Assembly: GCA_023078555.1 (NCBI GenBank)
Contig: CM041200.1
Span: forward strand, 1,178,001 to 1,242,000
Direction of reading: 5' to 3'
Source: Ulva prolifera
Lineage: Eukaryota > Chlorophyta > Ulvophyceae > Ulvales > Ulvaceae
DNA: 64,000 nt
Part shown: positions 49,516 to 62,655 of the stretch, piece by piece
How positions within the stretch are numbered: the stretch's first letter is position 1
How the letters are laid out: the number at the start of each line of letters is the position of its first letter
Made by a program: the position numbers and the translations under genes
Notes under the pieces: generated by a model
Databases searched by the model: none
What the model saw: only the letters and a program-made list of their open reading frames with translations
Told to the model about the DNA's origin: nothing

Positions 49516-51293
49516 ATGGCCACCTCCGTCAAAGCCCCTGCTGCGTTCGGCAACAACCGCGCTGTTCGCCGTGCACCAGTGTCTCAGCGTGCTGAAGTCC
49601 AGGTATGATGCAAAGACGTAGGTCGAGAGTTGAGCATCCTGACGCAGTTGGGTGTGACATCACCGCTTGTGCCCGCTGCAGGTATGTGGAGCGGGTTTGA
49701 AGCAGCTTCGCGACCGCATTGGCTCGGTAAAAAACACAAAGAAGATCACTGATGCCATGAAACTGGTTGCAGCGGCTAAAGTGCGCCGTGCACAAGAGGC
49801 AGTTGTGAATGGCCGCCCATTCTCTGAGAATCTAGTCAAGGTGCGCACCGCCTAACTGCATCATCACAAGACTCAGCAGTCATTTTAATATTAGCGCCCA
49901 ACGAATGCGCGCGTTCTTGGAATGGCATACGCGCTTTGACTTGCATAACAGCGGAGCTCAGCGGAACATGCGGGCATCACGTGCGCAGTAGCCCAAGTTA
50001 AGCACGGGGTACCGGCAAGTGTCTGGCACTCTCATTTTGCCGTCTCAGGGGTCAATGAGCATCATCCGCACCGTCCGGGGAAGGACAGGGTGCCTGGCAC
50101 GTGATGCCGCAACCTGCTTGGCCTCGCGAGCGTGAAGCACATGAAAGCGCTGATGTAACACGAAAAATACTTGCAGTTCCACTTCCACAATTTGTTTGTG
50201 TCACAGTGACCGCTGCTGCACTTGGGGACCCAAGGTCTCTGTTCGCGCATCGTATCCCGAGCATTCACTCTGGGGGGCAGCCATATGCCGACAACGATAA
50301 CAAAGTGGCAATCAGTTCCAGTATCGCGATTGTGCGCATAACTGCCTTCAATTTCGCGTGCTGCAGGTCCTGTACGGCGTGAACCAGCGCCTGCGCATGG
50401 AGGATGTGGACTCTCCCCTGGCGGAAGTGCGGCCCGTCAAGAACGTGGCTGTCTGCGTCGTCACGGGTGACCGTGGTCTGTGCGGTGGCTACAACAACTT
50501 CGTCATCAAGAAGGTTAATCTGCACCCCTGATCGTGGTATCTGTACCAATGTCAACCGTTGATCATCCAGGTGAAAGCCCTGGTATTGGCTCACTGAACA
50601 CCATGATATCACATTGCTGTGCAGGCCGAGTCACGCATCATTGAGCTCCAGGAGCAAGGACTGAACGTGATTCTGGTGACCATTGGCACGAAGGGTACCC
50701 AGTACTTCAAGCGTCGTCCTCAGTACAATCTCACACGCTCCTTCGCACTCGGCCAGTCACCGACCACCAAGGAGGCTCAGGCTATCGCTGATGAAATCTT
50801 CGCTGATTTTGTGTCGAACACAGTGGACAAGGTTGAGATGGTCTTTACCAAGTTCCAGTCGCTTGTCAGCTCTGACCCAGTGGTGCAGTCTATGCTGCCT
50901 CTGACCCCGGCTGGTGAAATGTGTGATATCGATGGCAACTGCATTGACCCAGCTGACGATGAGCTGTTCAAGCTGACCACTATTGATGGTGAGCTCACAC
51001 TGGAGCGTGAGGCAGTCAGCGTTGAGACTGCTGAGTTTGACCAGAGCCTAATCTTTGAGCAGGACCCTGAGCAGCTTCTGGATGCACTTCTGCCACTCTA
51101 CCTGAATTCGGTGGTTCTGCGGTCTCTGCAGGAGTCTCTTGCATCCGAGCTTGCTGCTCGTATGAATGCCATGAACAGTGCATCTGACAATGCAAAGCAG
51201 CTTGGGAAGGCCCTGACCACATCCTACAACCGTAAGCGCCAGGCTGCCATTACGAGCCAGATTATCGAGATTGTGAGTGGTGCTGCAGCATAG
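49516..51293 (+). CDS. atpC: Chloroplast ATP synthase gamma subunit
   Basis: The gamma subunit is the rotating shaft of CF1. Four exons join in phase: 49516-49602, 49682-49840, 50367-50513, 50625-51293, giving 353 residues. Exon 1 is the transit peptide ([20 protein letters not shown]). Mature-type sequence starts at [20 protein letters not shown], followed by [17 protein letters not shown]. The thioredoxin-regulated insert is present with both cysteines ([18 protein letters not shown]), so the enzyme should be light/redox controlled as in plants and green algae. The C-terminal helix ([20 protein letters not shown]) ends in a stop at 51293. All family landmarks and length are normal. Confidence 0.96.
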
Positions 51294-51999
51294 AGAGATG
51301 TGGTGGCATGGTTTCGCATGTCAGGCGAGGGTGAGTCATGAAGATCTGGTTACAGTGTTCATCCTCATGTTCGGCATTTTAGAGCATGGCTTCTTGCCTC
51401 GCTAGAAGCAGGGCAATGTTGAGCTTGCAATTGAGTGACGGCAATCTGGAAATTTAGTTGAGGCAAACCTGTACAGAAAGACCCGAAATACTACAATCCA
51501 CATGTCAATGTATCTACAAGCCCTGCAAGAGAAACTCTGATTGACGCTCTCACTGCGGCTCTTTCGGATGCTGCTAATTTGGCGAGCCCCATGCTAACAT
51601 TGCAAAGCCTGCAACCTCACAACGTCAGCTGAACAAACTGTGATAGGCACACACACTGCAGTGGACTCCCATGCAGAATCATACGCTTTCACGTCTTCAG
51701 ATGCCTGCGTTATGCCGTTTCTGCACTGTCGAGATCCAGTTTTTACTGTGAATCCAACCTCTGAGTGTCTTGTTCTTGCTGCGTTCGTCTTGTGAGCTGC
51801 TACTTTGTTCATATCCTGCTCCTCATGTGAGTGAATGCAGGATCTACTTTGACCTCGACTGTCGGTCAACTTGCTCTTGCCAAGCTCCTGCACTCACCCA
51901 GGAGTAAATGCACAATTATGCAAAGGATTGGTGGAGGGGTCATCATAACACAGCCCAATGCATGCTTTGGGATGATCGTCCCCAACTTTCTGAATTGCA
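51294..51999. other. 3' flank of AtpC, no gene seen
   Basis: Likely the AtpC 3' UTR and the tail end of the convergent TEDC1-like gene. No motif or repeat stands out. Confidence 0.35.
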
Positions 52000-53307
52000 T
52001 CACAATATGTCGGAAGTCACGTTTATGATGCACGACCGCACAGGTCCCTGAGAAGCTAGGAAATGTATAGAGTTCATCAGCTGGTCCCCCGCCCTACGTT
52101 CTGCCTGGGCTCGGGAGTGAACACGACGAATCATGATTGCCTGCTGAGCACTGCATAATGCAGCTAAGCTGGCATGCTCCTGCTCCAATAATACCTGCAG
52201 TGAAAGGGACATCGAGTTACGATTCAGGTAGCATTGAAAGAAAACAATGTAGCTGCTGTCATGATTCTCGCACCGTCCTGAGATCTAATGTATGATACTG
52301 GAGGATCTCGAGGGGCATATGCAGATGATGAGAAGCTGCTGGTGCCAGATCAGAGCCTACGGAGTAAGAGCTTCTGGACATCGATGTAGCATTGTGAGCC
52401 CACTGCAGGAAATGAGGGACAAGCTCCAGGGCAGCTTGCCTCAGTCTGACATCTGCGGTAAGTGCTGAGAAGCTGTCCAGATGCTCTTGAAGAAGCGCTG
52501 GGCTTTCGGCTACAATACCCTCGTACGGTGTCGCATGCACACTCATGGATGTCATGACGCCATTCAGCTGCTGCTCCAAGGTGGCATGGCGCATACATTC
52601 ATGCTGCAGCTGCTTTTGAAGAATCTCACATTTCCCATGCAAGCGCTTTGCTGAGTGAGCGGCTATCTCGACAGCACTCCATGCATCATTGGGAACGTGC
52701 GCATGTAGAACTTGCTTTGGTGGTGTCGTTCTGGTAGCCTTGCTGTAGCACTCAGGTAGAATGCTGTACGGTAGTGGGAGTTGAAATGCAGGGCTCTCAT
52801 CCGAATTGAATACGTAAGCCTCGAGCAATTCTGTGCATGCCATCAGCCATATGCATGCCTGAAGCAGCTCGCAAGGCGAGTTGGTATCAATTTTTATCGA
52901 GTCAGGAAATTGCAGCTCTTGCAGAATGTCCTTCGCGAACTGCTTGCCTGCACAGCTACCAGTGATGTGATCATCATTCCTCCGCAGGCCAATCTTCCTG
53001 GCTCTCTTCTCTTGATGTATCAGGCTGCTGGGGGGCACACGGAATGCTCACCTTCAATAGGAACGTGTTCTTGTCCCTCTGCCGACAACACTTGCCAGAA
53101 CTTATTCAACATGTTTTTGGGTGTATCGGGGTAACCAGATGTATGTATCAGTGACAAGTCAATCAAAATGTACCATACGGACGACTGGTCTCCCTTGTTT
53201 TCAGCTGCTGTAATAATCAAATCTGGGGTGACTGGGACGTGGACCACTGTGCTCAGGAACTCTGCCACGAACTTGATGGACTTGCTGTCCTTAGAGGACG
53301 ACTCCAT
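52000..53307 (-). CDS. TEDC1-like coiled-coil protein (tentative)
   Basis: A multi-exon minus-strand gene. Start MESSSKDSKSIKFVAEFL at 53307; a first exon with SVWYILIDLSL and NMLNKFWQVL; a long exon ~53010-52260 with FAKDILQELQF, SPCELLQACIWLMACTELLE and a coiled-coil tail (CEILQKQLQHECMRHATLEQ); and a last exon ~52198-52000 (LLEQEHASLAALCSAQQAIM). The spacing of a W-x-L-L block, an ELL...WL block and a following coiled coil resembles TEDC1. TEDC1 is part of the tubulin epsilon/delta complex needed for triplet microtubules of basal bodies. The resemblance is weak and from memory; a HAUS-like or unrelated coiled-coil protein is possible. Confidence 0.35.
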
Positions 53308-53966
53308 CGAAATTCTGGTGGGTAAAGCCACAGCAGAGAAACGGCAAGACAGATCGGAATACAAACAGTATGTGACACTGTCAGCTGGCCGCTGCGTGAG
53401 ACACGACAGAATGCACACCACATGGGTCACACGGAATCGCTGAGATTCTAGGCGGTCTGTCCTCCCTATGTACTGCGCTCCTAACCTGTGCTCGCAAGCA
53501 CTCAGTGCGGAACTGCAGCCATGCACAATTCGAACCAGCGCGAGTGTGCATATCAATTGTTACCTGTATCCATACCCGCTGGGACACCAGGCGAACACCG
53601 AATTGATTATAATGCGCTGTAACCTTACTCTACACGGCGTGCTTGCTGTATGCGTACGTAGGTCACGCACGCTTCAAAAGTGTATGGACGCGTGAAAGCC
53701 AGGCCATGCCCGAACCAGTTTTGGATGCACAGTTGCAGTCATAAATCTCGACAAGATCTCGAGAAGAACAGTGGTGTCTGCTTTTTTTAACTGTGTTGAC
53801 TGGGACGTGCTACATTGCGGATGCTTTTCACACTGGGAGGTGGAGTGATCTGGGCAGGCGCGGATGGAAGGAGGCAAGCGGATGTTTATTTTGGCTAAAG
53901 GTTGGATATACGAAGGGAGGAAGTTTCTTCTTACATTAGCCTGTACTTTCCTTTGCCAACCGTGCC

Positions 53967-56900
53967 ATGGTGCGAGCACCTGCTGGCAATAACCGTGGCG
54001 GGTTATCCGGACCTGCAGAGGCACGTCGTCTCAAGTCGACGGAAGAAGAAGAGGAACTACACGAAGTTATTGACATTTTGTCTACTTTCAGAACTCATGC
54101 CAAGACAGCACTACTCGCTCAGGCGGCACAGGTGCCTACAGCTGCATCAAATTGTTCAACGTGGGTCCCCGCTGTCTCTACGCGCTAGGCGCATGGCATC
54201 TCTGGTTCCCTTTCAGAGCTCGTGACTCTCTGACAGTGCAGGAACGATGCGCGTCATTCAGAAATGCCAAAGCTATCCGTGCTGAATTTAAACTTGCCAT
54301 GCGCGTTGCCTGCTGAGACAGCAGCCACAGCATCTCAGCATCGAAAGAAGCGCAACAGACTGCACTGCCTGAACAGGAATGGAGATGAGTGCAATACCAC
54401 TCGCATGGCAGCTGCTGCTTTCAGAAGCTACAAGCTCCAACAGTTGAAGAGGAAGCATGGTGCGGTTCAAGGTTTTCATCTATATTTCTAAAATATGCAG
54501 TGACATAACGTCTGCTTCCATATGCAGAAGAGCACATTGAAAGCGCGCCCATGCCAAGTCGGCATGCCAGCCCCTGCAAGGCCCATGAGCAGCACCAGGA
54601 TCAGCATGCAGTGCCGACTGACATCATGCCTCCATGTGCTTCAGATGCACACCAGTTCCAAGGCACAGCAAAGAGTGTCCCCTGCAGTGCCACATTGCCG
54701 CACAGGCGTTGCAGCGAAGCTGCCAAAGAACACGAACAGCCTGCACAGCATCCCAGGGCGACCCTCGAACGAAGCTGTGACGACGAAAAGGCACAAGTTG
54801 TCGAACATGGCATGCAAGCATGCAGCCAAACAAAGCAAGGTCACATGGCATCGCTAGTATCTCGCTTCAGAACAGCGCCTCCTCGCCCCCGACGCGGCTC
54901 CTCACCAAGCTCTAAACCACAGACCGCAGCAGAGATGTCAGGAGAACCTGCCAAAGAACACTTGGACAGTGATCCTCAGAATCTAGCAGCGATAGCTATG
55001 GCAGATCCTGCAGCATCACATGCTGTGAAAGTACTCCCGTGCCCAACGGCCGCGGTGGCGCATGGCGGGACGTATCTGTCCGGTGTCCACATGCCTGCTC
55101 CGTCTGATGGCCAGCACAAGCCTCGTCATGGCCCTGTGACAGTGCTCACCAAGTCACAGCTCCTGACCAGGCCACCACGCCGATCATGCCGATCTGCAGC
55201 CCAGAGGCCTGACACAGCAAGTGCTTTATCTGCTGCACCACGGCCCTGCTCCGCTGAGCCGCCAAAGCAGGTACAGCCGGGGTCCCCATCTCCAGATACA
55301 CTGCAGCAGGAGGAAATTCAACCACCACAGAGCTGTCCACCTCCAGATGAAGCGCCACCGGGGGCTACGCTGGCCTCCTCCCAACCTCCAGAACGTATGA
55401 CCATGCCGTCCACCTCGCTCTCCGGTTACAGTGCTGCGCTCGAGAAGGTGGTGCAGCCTTCTACGACGCTCCTGCCGCTTATTGCTGTAGACAGGGCTGT
55501 CAGTCCACGTGCCCACGTACTTGGCTACGAATATGACATCGATGATGACCCCGTTGCCCAGCTGCTGCAGCGGTGCCGCCGGGTCCTGGACACCAGGCGC
55601 CGCCCTCTACAGACATCAACTACAAGCACGGTGGCTAGTACCGCCTGCAGCGTGTCAGAGTACGGCACCGTGCTGCTTGTTGTACGCTGAAGCCAGGTGC
55701 ACATTCAGTTGTGTGTGGCTCTATCATAGCCTGCCCCAAGCCAGTCTGCATGTGTGTTCAGGCATGCTGGGCAAGAGTGGCGGAAGCGCTTGTACAAACT
55801 GCTTGGTGACCAGCATGGCTCGCATCTTGAGTGTCCGGAAACGCCTGGTCTGCAGTGCTCCAGCACGGAAGTGCGACCGGAGCGGGACCTGCTGCAGGAA
55901 TGGCGCAAGCAGCGCTTACATGGCCCCCGGGCACCTGCCGGCAGTGCGCCGCAACCTGTGCACAGTGTCGCTTTCAGCGGCCACGCTTCAAAGAGCTCCA
56001 CAACATCTTCAGAGCTTCGGTGTCGCCTGAGGGAGCTGCTGCAAGCTGAACGTGACGACACGCAGTCCAGTGCAACTGCTGACAGACCATCTCACCCCAT
56101 GGTTGTTCCACTCCAGGACGGCAGTGCGCGGCCGGAAGCCACGGAATCAGGAACGCCATGGCATTCTGAGCTATGCAGAAGCCGGCTTCAGCCTAGCGAG
56201 CTGCTCCACCAAGGTGGCGATGCCGCAGTTACGGCTGCCTTGCAAATCTCAATTCCTGCTGATTTTGGGCAGTGCAGGACCAGCAGCAACGATGGCATAG
56301 GTGTAGAAAATTCTACATGCATGGACTGTATGAAGGGCAGCGCACAGAGTACTAATGAGGAGGACATGGAAGCTGGCTCAGCTCCGCCTCCAGCAGCCTT
56401 CTGTGCTGGCGTGTCGGTGGCTGTTGGGGAACGCCCGAACACGTCGCACACCCCCTCACGTGCGACCAGAGAACCTGAGGCTGAAGTATCGGTGGTGTGG
56501 CTCTGCACTGTCAATGCCGCATCCCGTGACATATGCTGTGACAAGCTCACCTGGCCTGTAGCAGGCCCGGGAGTGTCTGATGCTGCCCCTTTGCAATGCA
56601 AAGCTTGCACTGACAATCATCACTTGCTCATGATCTATGCTGGTGTGATTCCTGACTCTGTGTTGTTCAAGGATAGACTGCGTTTGATGTCTGCGTTGGA
56701 GGCAAGCCAAAATGCAGGCCGGGATGATGCTGCCATGCAGGCTCATGCCTTACCCAGTGACAAAGCGGGTGTGTGCGATCGTCTGCCAGCCCAGCCATTG
56801 CCTACAAGGACCTCCAGTCCACTTGCAGCGCATCGCACTGATTCGCCTGCCACTGGTCGCACTGGGCCGCAATCAGCTGGCACACACCCTGGAGGTGTCT

Positions 56901-59123
56901 CACCGAATGTGAGCCGTAGTGCGGCCTGCACAGCCACAGACAGCGTGACTTGCAGCCAGGCTTCGTTGCGCTCTGATCAGGGGCTGGCGGAAGCAGTTGA
57001 CTCTATCCTCGGAGGCATGTTCCAGTCGCATTCATCCAGTCCAGCCAGCTCAACACGGTCATTGATTGATGGCAGCTGCGCCTCACCGGAACGGCAGGAT
57101 TACCAGAGCAGGGGGAGTGTTGCCGGGGACAGCGAGCACGGGAATCATGCTCAGTGCCTGAGTAATTCAGGGCGCACAACACCCAAGCCCGCCAACAGTG
57201 TAGCAGACGTTGAACTGTGTGCGCCGGAACAGCATAGAGGTGTGCCGGTCTGCTTTGTGCAGTGGTTCAGGAATGTGGGCGCTGTACACTGTCCGAATTG
57301 TATTGGTCGGACACCGGACGATGCTGCAGATACTCCGACAGTACCTGACGGCCGACACGTGCATGCCTGCAAACGCACCGCGCATCCCCACAGTGCTTGA
57401 CCTGAAGCCAAGGCCTGTTTTGTACTGAACATTGCCCGCCGCATGTGCATGCATTGCGCAACATATGTCATTTCATCTTCAGTGAATGCATATGCGACAG
57501 GACCATGGCTGCCGCCCCTGATGTATGCTATTAACGCCTCTACTCTCCCTTTTTATGCCACCCAGCACTGCGTGCTCATTCCCGATAGGATCTATGCTGT
57601 GGCACTGCCTTGCATGCCTCATGGAGGCACTGCCTTGTTTTGTCATGTCAGATAGCAGGCTTGCTAGTGAGTTGGCAATGACGTACTATTCCTTGTGCGC
57701 TTTCGGAGTCAGGCTCTGAACACAGAGGGGATTTGCTATGCAATGTACATCATGCCATGTTGCCGATGCAGGTGAAGCTGACTGCATGCAAGGTACCCAC
57801 GGTCAGCATGATGCCATGCAAGATCATTCGCCGACTGCACAGCCAGGCGCTGAGTCGCCGTTGCCAACCAGCACACCAAACAGCACAACAAGCAAGGCGG
57901 TTGAGAAGTCCACGTCCGATGGTGTGACAGCGTCTGCTGTGCATGTCGACTCATGGGATGGTGATCACGCTTATCACAATGCTTGCGAGCAGGAGCCCAG
58001 CGCTCCAGGGGCGGGGCAGCCTGTGTCAGCGCTTGCAACCAGAAGCTGCCAGCGCGTTATATACAGCGCCACCAGCGCAGGTGCTACGAGCCATGCCACC
58101 CCAAGCACATCCACTGGCTTCATGCGCATTCCATGTTCGGCAAGGGTAGTGCAAGCAGCAACAGCCCATTCTGCCGATGCTAGCCCGGTGTGTGAGCGAC
58201 CTCCGTGGAAGGGTGAAGATCTGTGTGCACATGTCAGCGCCAGCGGTAGAGGTGAGAGTGCCAAAGCGACCCAACAAAACATCGCAGTCTCAGGGGACGG
58301 CAATGCGTCCGCCATGCCTGCACGGCAAGCTCCACATCCTGGGGCTGGCGGGGATTGCCCGTGGGAGGCAGACGCGCAGTGTGCACTAATGGACGGCATG
58401 GCTGTTGCGGGTGACAGGTCGCAGTGTGGCAGTGGCCGCAATGCCAGTAGGAGCAGCGATGCTTGTGCGGACATAGCTGGGTCACAGCATCCTGGTTGCC
58501 CTTTCAGCTGTGATCTGCATCCTCATGGCGGCACCGATGTATGTCTTGTGGCAGCTGATGCCACCTGTAGAACTGAGGGGCTGCAACGAGCTTGTGGGGG
58601 TACATGTGGTCGAGGTGTGGGCGGGGCAAAGGTCATGCCGAGGCAGCAGGATCCGTGTGTCGCGATGCAGGCGTTGAGCTTGAACAGAGATCAAATGCCT
58701 GGCAATTGTGGGGAGCAGGCCAGTACAGCTGAGCCCATACATGCAGCAGAGAGCGGTCATGACATCTCCTTTCCTGGGTTTCCAGAGCCGAGTGCTGCAT
58801 TGGCAAGGCCGCACGGCCAGGGCAGTGGGGCAGCGTCAAAGCAGATCGCTAGCTTAGATGATTGGTTGCCACAGATGAACTCCCACGGATGGTCAACACA
58901 GCTCCCTCCCATTTTTGACGGAACACCGATGCATAATGATCCGGATGCGACGTTGCTGGGAGACAGCATTGAGCTGGAAGACGAGGGCTTGCAGGCCCTC
59001 TTTAGACAGGAGCAGCTGCTAGGTGTCGAGGATGTGCAGGGAGATGCAAGCGTGCAGCAGTACTGGGAGCGCATCGCCAAGGTCAGTAGCCTCCTGGAGT
59101 CTTCGAATCGCGACGCCATTTAA
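53967..59123 (+). CDS. Large low-complexity hypothetical protein
   Basis: Several long exons chain in phase. ATG 53967 (MVRAPAGNNRGGLSGPAEAR, then a helical segment EEEEELHEVIDILSTF); an exon from ~54242 (NDARHSEMPKLSVLNLNL); an exon from ~54529 to ~55690 (YEYDIDDDPVAQLLQRC); one from ~55763 to ~57400 (QEWRKRLYKLLGDQ, ELRCRLRELLQAE); and a last from ~57772 to 59123, ending SLLESSNRDAI. It totals about 1,600 residues, mostly Ser, Pro, Ala, Gln and Thr with scattered Cys and His. Short conserved-looking helices are separated by disordered stretches, as in scaffold proteins. No known domain was recognised. The first three junctions keep phase; those at 55.7 and 57.4-57.8 kb are plausible but could instead separate two genes. 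Confidence 0.5.
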
Positions 59124-59927
59124 GCAGCAGTTTGATTATAGCCTAATGCCTGCATGTTCGTTCAAATTTTCCTTACAGTCACTTATCACCAGCACATGCG
59201 CACCAACCCGCCATTCCCGTGTAAGTTATCAGCAATTGCCCATACGGGCAATTGATATCGGCATCGTGCCGTACATGCCTGCACAGTCAGGCCTTATTGC
59301 ATGCAGATATGTTCGTGGTTCATGAACCCGCAGCCTGCCAAAGGCCACGGGATCGTTCCTGTTCGCTCCTTTCGAGGGAACCGGGTCGCTGTAGACAGAA
59401 CATAAACTTTCTTGCATCTAACTGAAATAATGTGTTATGGTATTTCCACAATGAGGGAAACGGATCGCGCTCCGCGTCAACAGCCCACACTGATCAGCAC
59501 ACAGAGAAATTGCAATCTCATAACAAACTCAAGTAACGAATAGCCCTGGTGTAGTTTTACTCAGGCCACAAGTTACACCCAGCTGCTGCTGTTGTGGCCC
59601 CAACCGGACAGTCTCGACACGCAAGCTAGCCGGATGAGCTGCAACGCTGCGACGATGCAAACAAACGGTTCGTCCATAACAAATATCATGCTGCTAAAAT
59701 ATGACAAATTTCTCTTTCTTTGCTCTCCAAGTTGCAGTGGGCTCCATGGGAATCTGACCCTTTGCAGTTCTGGCAGCAGCAATCGGCCTGCGTGGGTGCT
59801 GCTCCGGGTTGCTCCTTCCTATCATCACTGTTCGTGACAACCCAATTCCTAATACGCAGGGTTGCGGTCTGCCCATCAAGTTCCTCTGCTCCATGTGGCA
59901 CCCTTCAGGCACCCGCATTGCCACGGC
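59124..59927. other. Intergenic between the large hypothetical gene and PLGG1
   Basis: No coding exon supported. Expected to contain the 3' UTR of the upstream gene and the PLGG1 promoter and leader. Confidence 0.4.
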
Positions 59928-61773
59928 ATGAATGTGGTGGTCTCCGCGGGGTCCACGCGGCCCACATGCCCACAGAGTAGTCGCAGCAGGCAAGCCGGGG
60001 CATTCAAAGCCGCAGGGTCGGCTGCGGAAGAGTATCCGGTGTGGCCGAGAACAGCGCCAGAGCTGTCCGACTCGTCCCTGCTGAAGGATGTAGAGGAGGC
60101 GCTGCCAGACCGCCTGCAGCGCTACGCCCAGGTCTCCCTCTGCGCTGGTGTGCTTGTGCTCCTGGACCAGGGCATGAAATGGGTGGTGGAGAGGGCCGGG
60201 CTGCAGTTCCCGCACACCCTGACCGGCATGCTCGTCGTCGTTGCCACCACAGTGTCGGCCAAGGCAGCGGGAGGGGCAGCTGCGGCAGCAGTCGATGAGT
60301 TCATAGATTTTTTTGGGCCTCTGCGCGACTGGGTGGCGCGCTGGATGCCCGTGTTTTTCGTGCCCTCGCTCATATCGCTGCCTCTCACCATGGACTCCAT
60401 CTCCGGTGGCCAGATCGCCAGCATCTTCCAGGTTATCGTCGCCGGCTGGTCTGCTTCCCTGCTGCTGGCAATCCTCATGCTGAGAGCCACACGCAGCGCC
60501 TCGCGTGCAGAGGTCACGGAGCAAGAGGTGTGCCTCCCATGCATGCATTATGCCACCCACAACTTCCGCAGGAGCGCCTGTGGCCACACTGTTTTTTGGG
60601 CCATGGTGCCCCATAGAGATGGATGCGGCTGAGAGCTGGACGCCTCACACTTCGGCACATGCACATGGCCATATCCGGGGCACCGGGCAAAGGAAACGTG
60701 GTGTATGGCCGGCATCAGCATGCAGGCGAAGGATACGGCGCCGAGGCCAGTGAGCCCCTTCTCCCCGTCGCACTACCTCACCTGGGCGTTCATCAGCATG
60801 GCTGCGCTGGGCGCCTCTGCGGCGTTGCCGCAATGCTCCGACGTCCTGCGGACCGTCTTCCTGCTCGCGTCCACCTGCAAGGGCTACCTGCTGGGTGTCG
60901 CGCTGCCGCCGGCGCTGAAGGCCTTGCTTCACCCAATCGCCACCTGCACCCTCTACACCACCGCCTGCTGCCACCTCTGGGCTTCGGTGTCAGGTTCAAC
61001 GTATGCTGCCGTGCTGGAACAGTTCATGGCCAGGGTGTGCCCCCTCCCGCCGCTGCAGCTGCTGGGCACACCTTGTTGCTGTGTCCAATGGCACACACCG
61101 TACGTGGCCAGGACACGGCCGTTTATTAGTCATTGGGAGGCCGCCATTGGGCACGGGCCGCCCATTTGCGGGTTGTAAGGAGGATGGAGTGCAGCGGCGG
61201 TGAGCCGCGGGGGTGCTGTTGCAGGATGCTGTGGTGCCGGGCGCCGGGGCGCTGCTGACGTCGATGCTGGTGGTCGTGGTGCTGTGCGACGGCATGCGTG
61301 TGTTCCTGCAGCGCGCCGTCGTGCGGCGACACGGCGCCGAGATCATCGGAACCGCCGCCGCAGCGTCGATCTTCTCCATGTTTGCTACGGCGAAGCTCGC
61401 GGCAGCTGTGGGCCTGGGGGGCCAGGTGGCGCGGTCGCTGCTGCCGCGGGCAGTGACGGCGCCACTTGCGCTGCCGATGTCCGACGCGCTCGGGGGCATC
61501 ATGCCGCTGACGGCGGCCAGCGTGTGCTTCACCGGGCTCCTGGGGGCCGCCTTTGGGCAGGCACTGATGAGCCGGATGGGGCTGCGGGATGAGATTTCGC
61601 GGGGCGTGGCGCAGGCGAGCAGTGCACACGGGCTCGGGGCCTCGGCACTTGCGGCTACCGAGTCACAGGCGCTGCCCTTTAGTGCCGTAACCATTGCTGC
61701 GATGGGAACGATCTCGAACATGCTGCTCTGTGTGCCTGTTCTGCGCGGTGCGCTGCTGGCGATCACTGGGTGA
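59928..61773 (+). CDS. PLGG1: Plastid glycolate/glycerate transporter (LrgA-LrgB fusion)
   Basis: PLGG1 exchanges glycolate and glycerate across the chloroplast inner envelope in photorespiration. Three exons join in phase: 59928-60527, 60726-61034, 61225-61773, giving 485 residues. ATG 59928 opens a Ser/Arg-rich presequence (MNVVVSAGSTRPTCPQSSRS). The N-terminal LrgA-like half has FPHTLTGMLVVVATTVSAKA, FFGPLRDWVARWMPVFFVPS and several membrane spans. The LrgB-like half has MLVVVVLCDGMRVFLQRAVV and ends with the diagnostic ASSAHGLGASALAATESQAL, then PFSAVTIAAMGTISNMLLC. Length and order match plant PLGG1. An in-frame Met upstream at 59862 is possible but less transit-like. Confidence 0.92.
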
Positions 61774-61922
61774 TCAGCTGCTGCAGAAGATTGAGCTGCT
61801 CTAGGTGGCGTGGCACACGGGCACATGATTGCCGCAGGGAGGGTCGTTCCATTCCGCAGAGTCGGCGCGGGCGATATTGGTGTGACCGATAATTATGGAC
61901 TGTTCAGCGCGCGTGTGTGCAA

Positions 61923-61927
61923 TGTAA
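61923..61927 (+). terminator. TGTAA polyadenylation signal
   Basis: TGTAA 150 bases after the PLGG1 stop on the coding strand. Confidence 0.45.
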
Positions 61928-62655
61928 CATGACTACGAACTACTTGTCAGACGACAGTAAGCCTATGTGTCACGCCCGTTGAGGCACGCCTGCCATCATC
62001 GTGTCCACGATAGATTTGGGCACGTCATACATGTGGCTTGGCTGAGCGGGGCTTCTACAAAAGATCTGCCATCTGTATTGAGCTGCAGAGCGTATGCATG
62101 TCAACTGGAGTGTTGATGCCAGTATACGTAGGACGTGACATGAAACTCGACGCCACCGCAGAGCGATGCCGCACTGCGAAGAATGCTCCTGCAGGTGCGA
62201 TCCAGACGCACGATCCTTTTCAAAACATGTTTTGAAGCAGATGATCGCATCGGCTTGGTGGCACAGGCGCTCAGGTCAGAAGCATGGTGTCCGGCACTGG
62301 CTTCGCACTGCGAGAGCAGGAGAACAATGAGGCGGTCCCAGCTGCGCAGGCACCCCGTTGTTGTGCACCTGGATGCATACAACACACAAATCTGATATGA
62401 TCAACAGGCACGCAAAGAGTCAGTAGGTCTTGCAAAGCACTGGGTGCATCGCGATGCATCGGAAGTTGTCCCCTCCAGCATTATGCATGCGAAACACCTT
62501 CACATGTGGCGCAACTTCTCTCCGCGTTCATCTGGCAGAACGCAGTTGTGGAAAGTGCTAGAATTGAAAGGCCTCGAGCCAGTAGGTCTCGATGTTGCAC
62601 AGATGGCAGGGTCATAATCTCACACGCTTAAACTATACAACGAGCGCTGCACGTT
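61928..62655. other. Intergenic, nothing recognised
   Basis: Short open frames without motifs between PLGG1 and the ANKRD13-like gene; likely contains the promoter of the latter. Confidence 0.4.

Noticed and set aside
53460-53560. Possible tRNA B box (GGTTCGAAT) on the minus strand
   Set aside because: No matching A box or acceptor-stem pairing around it.
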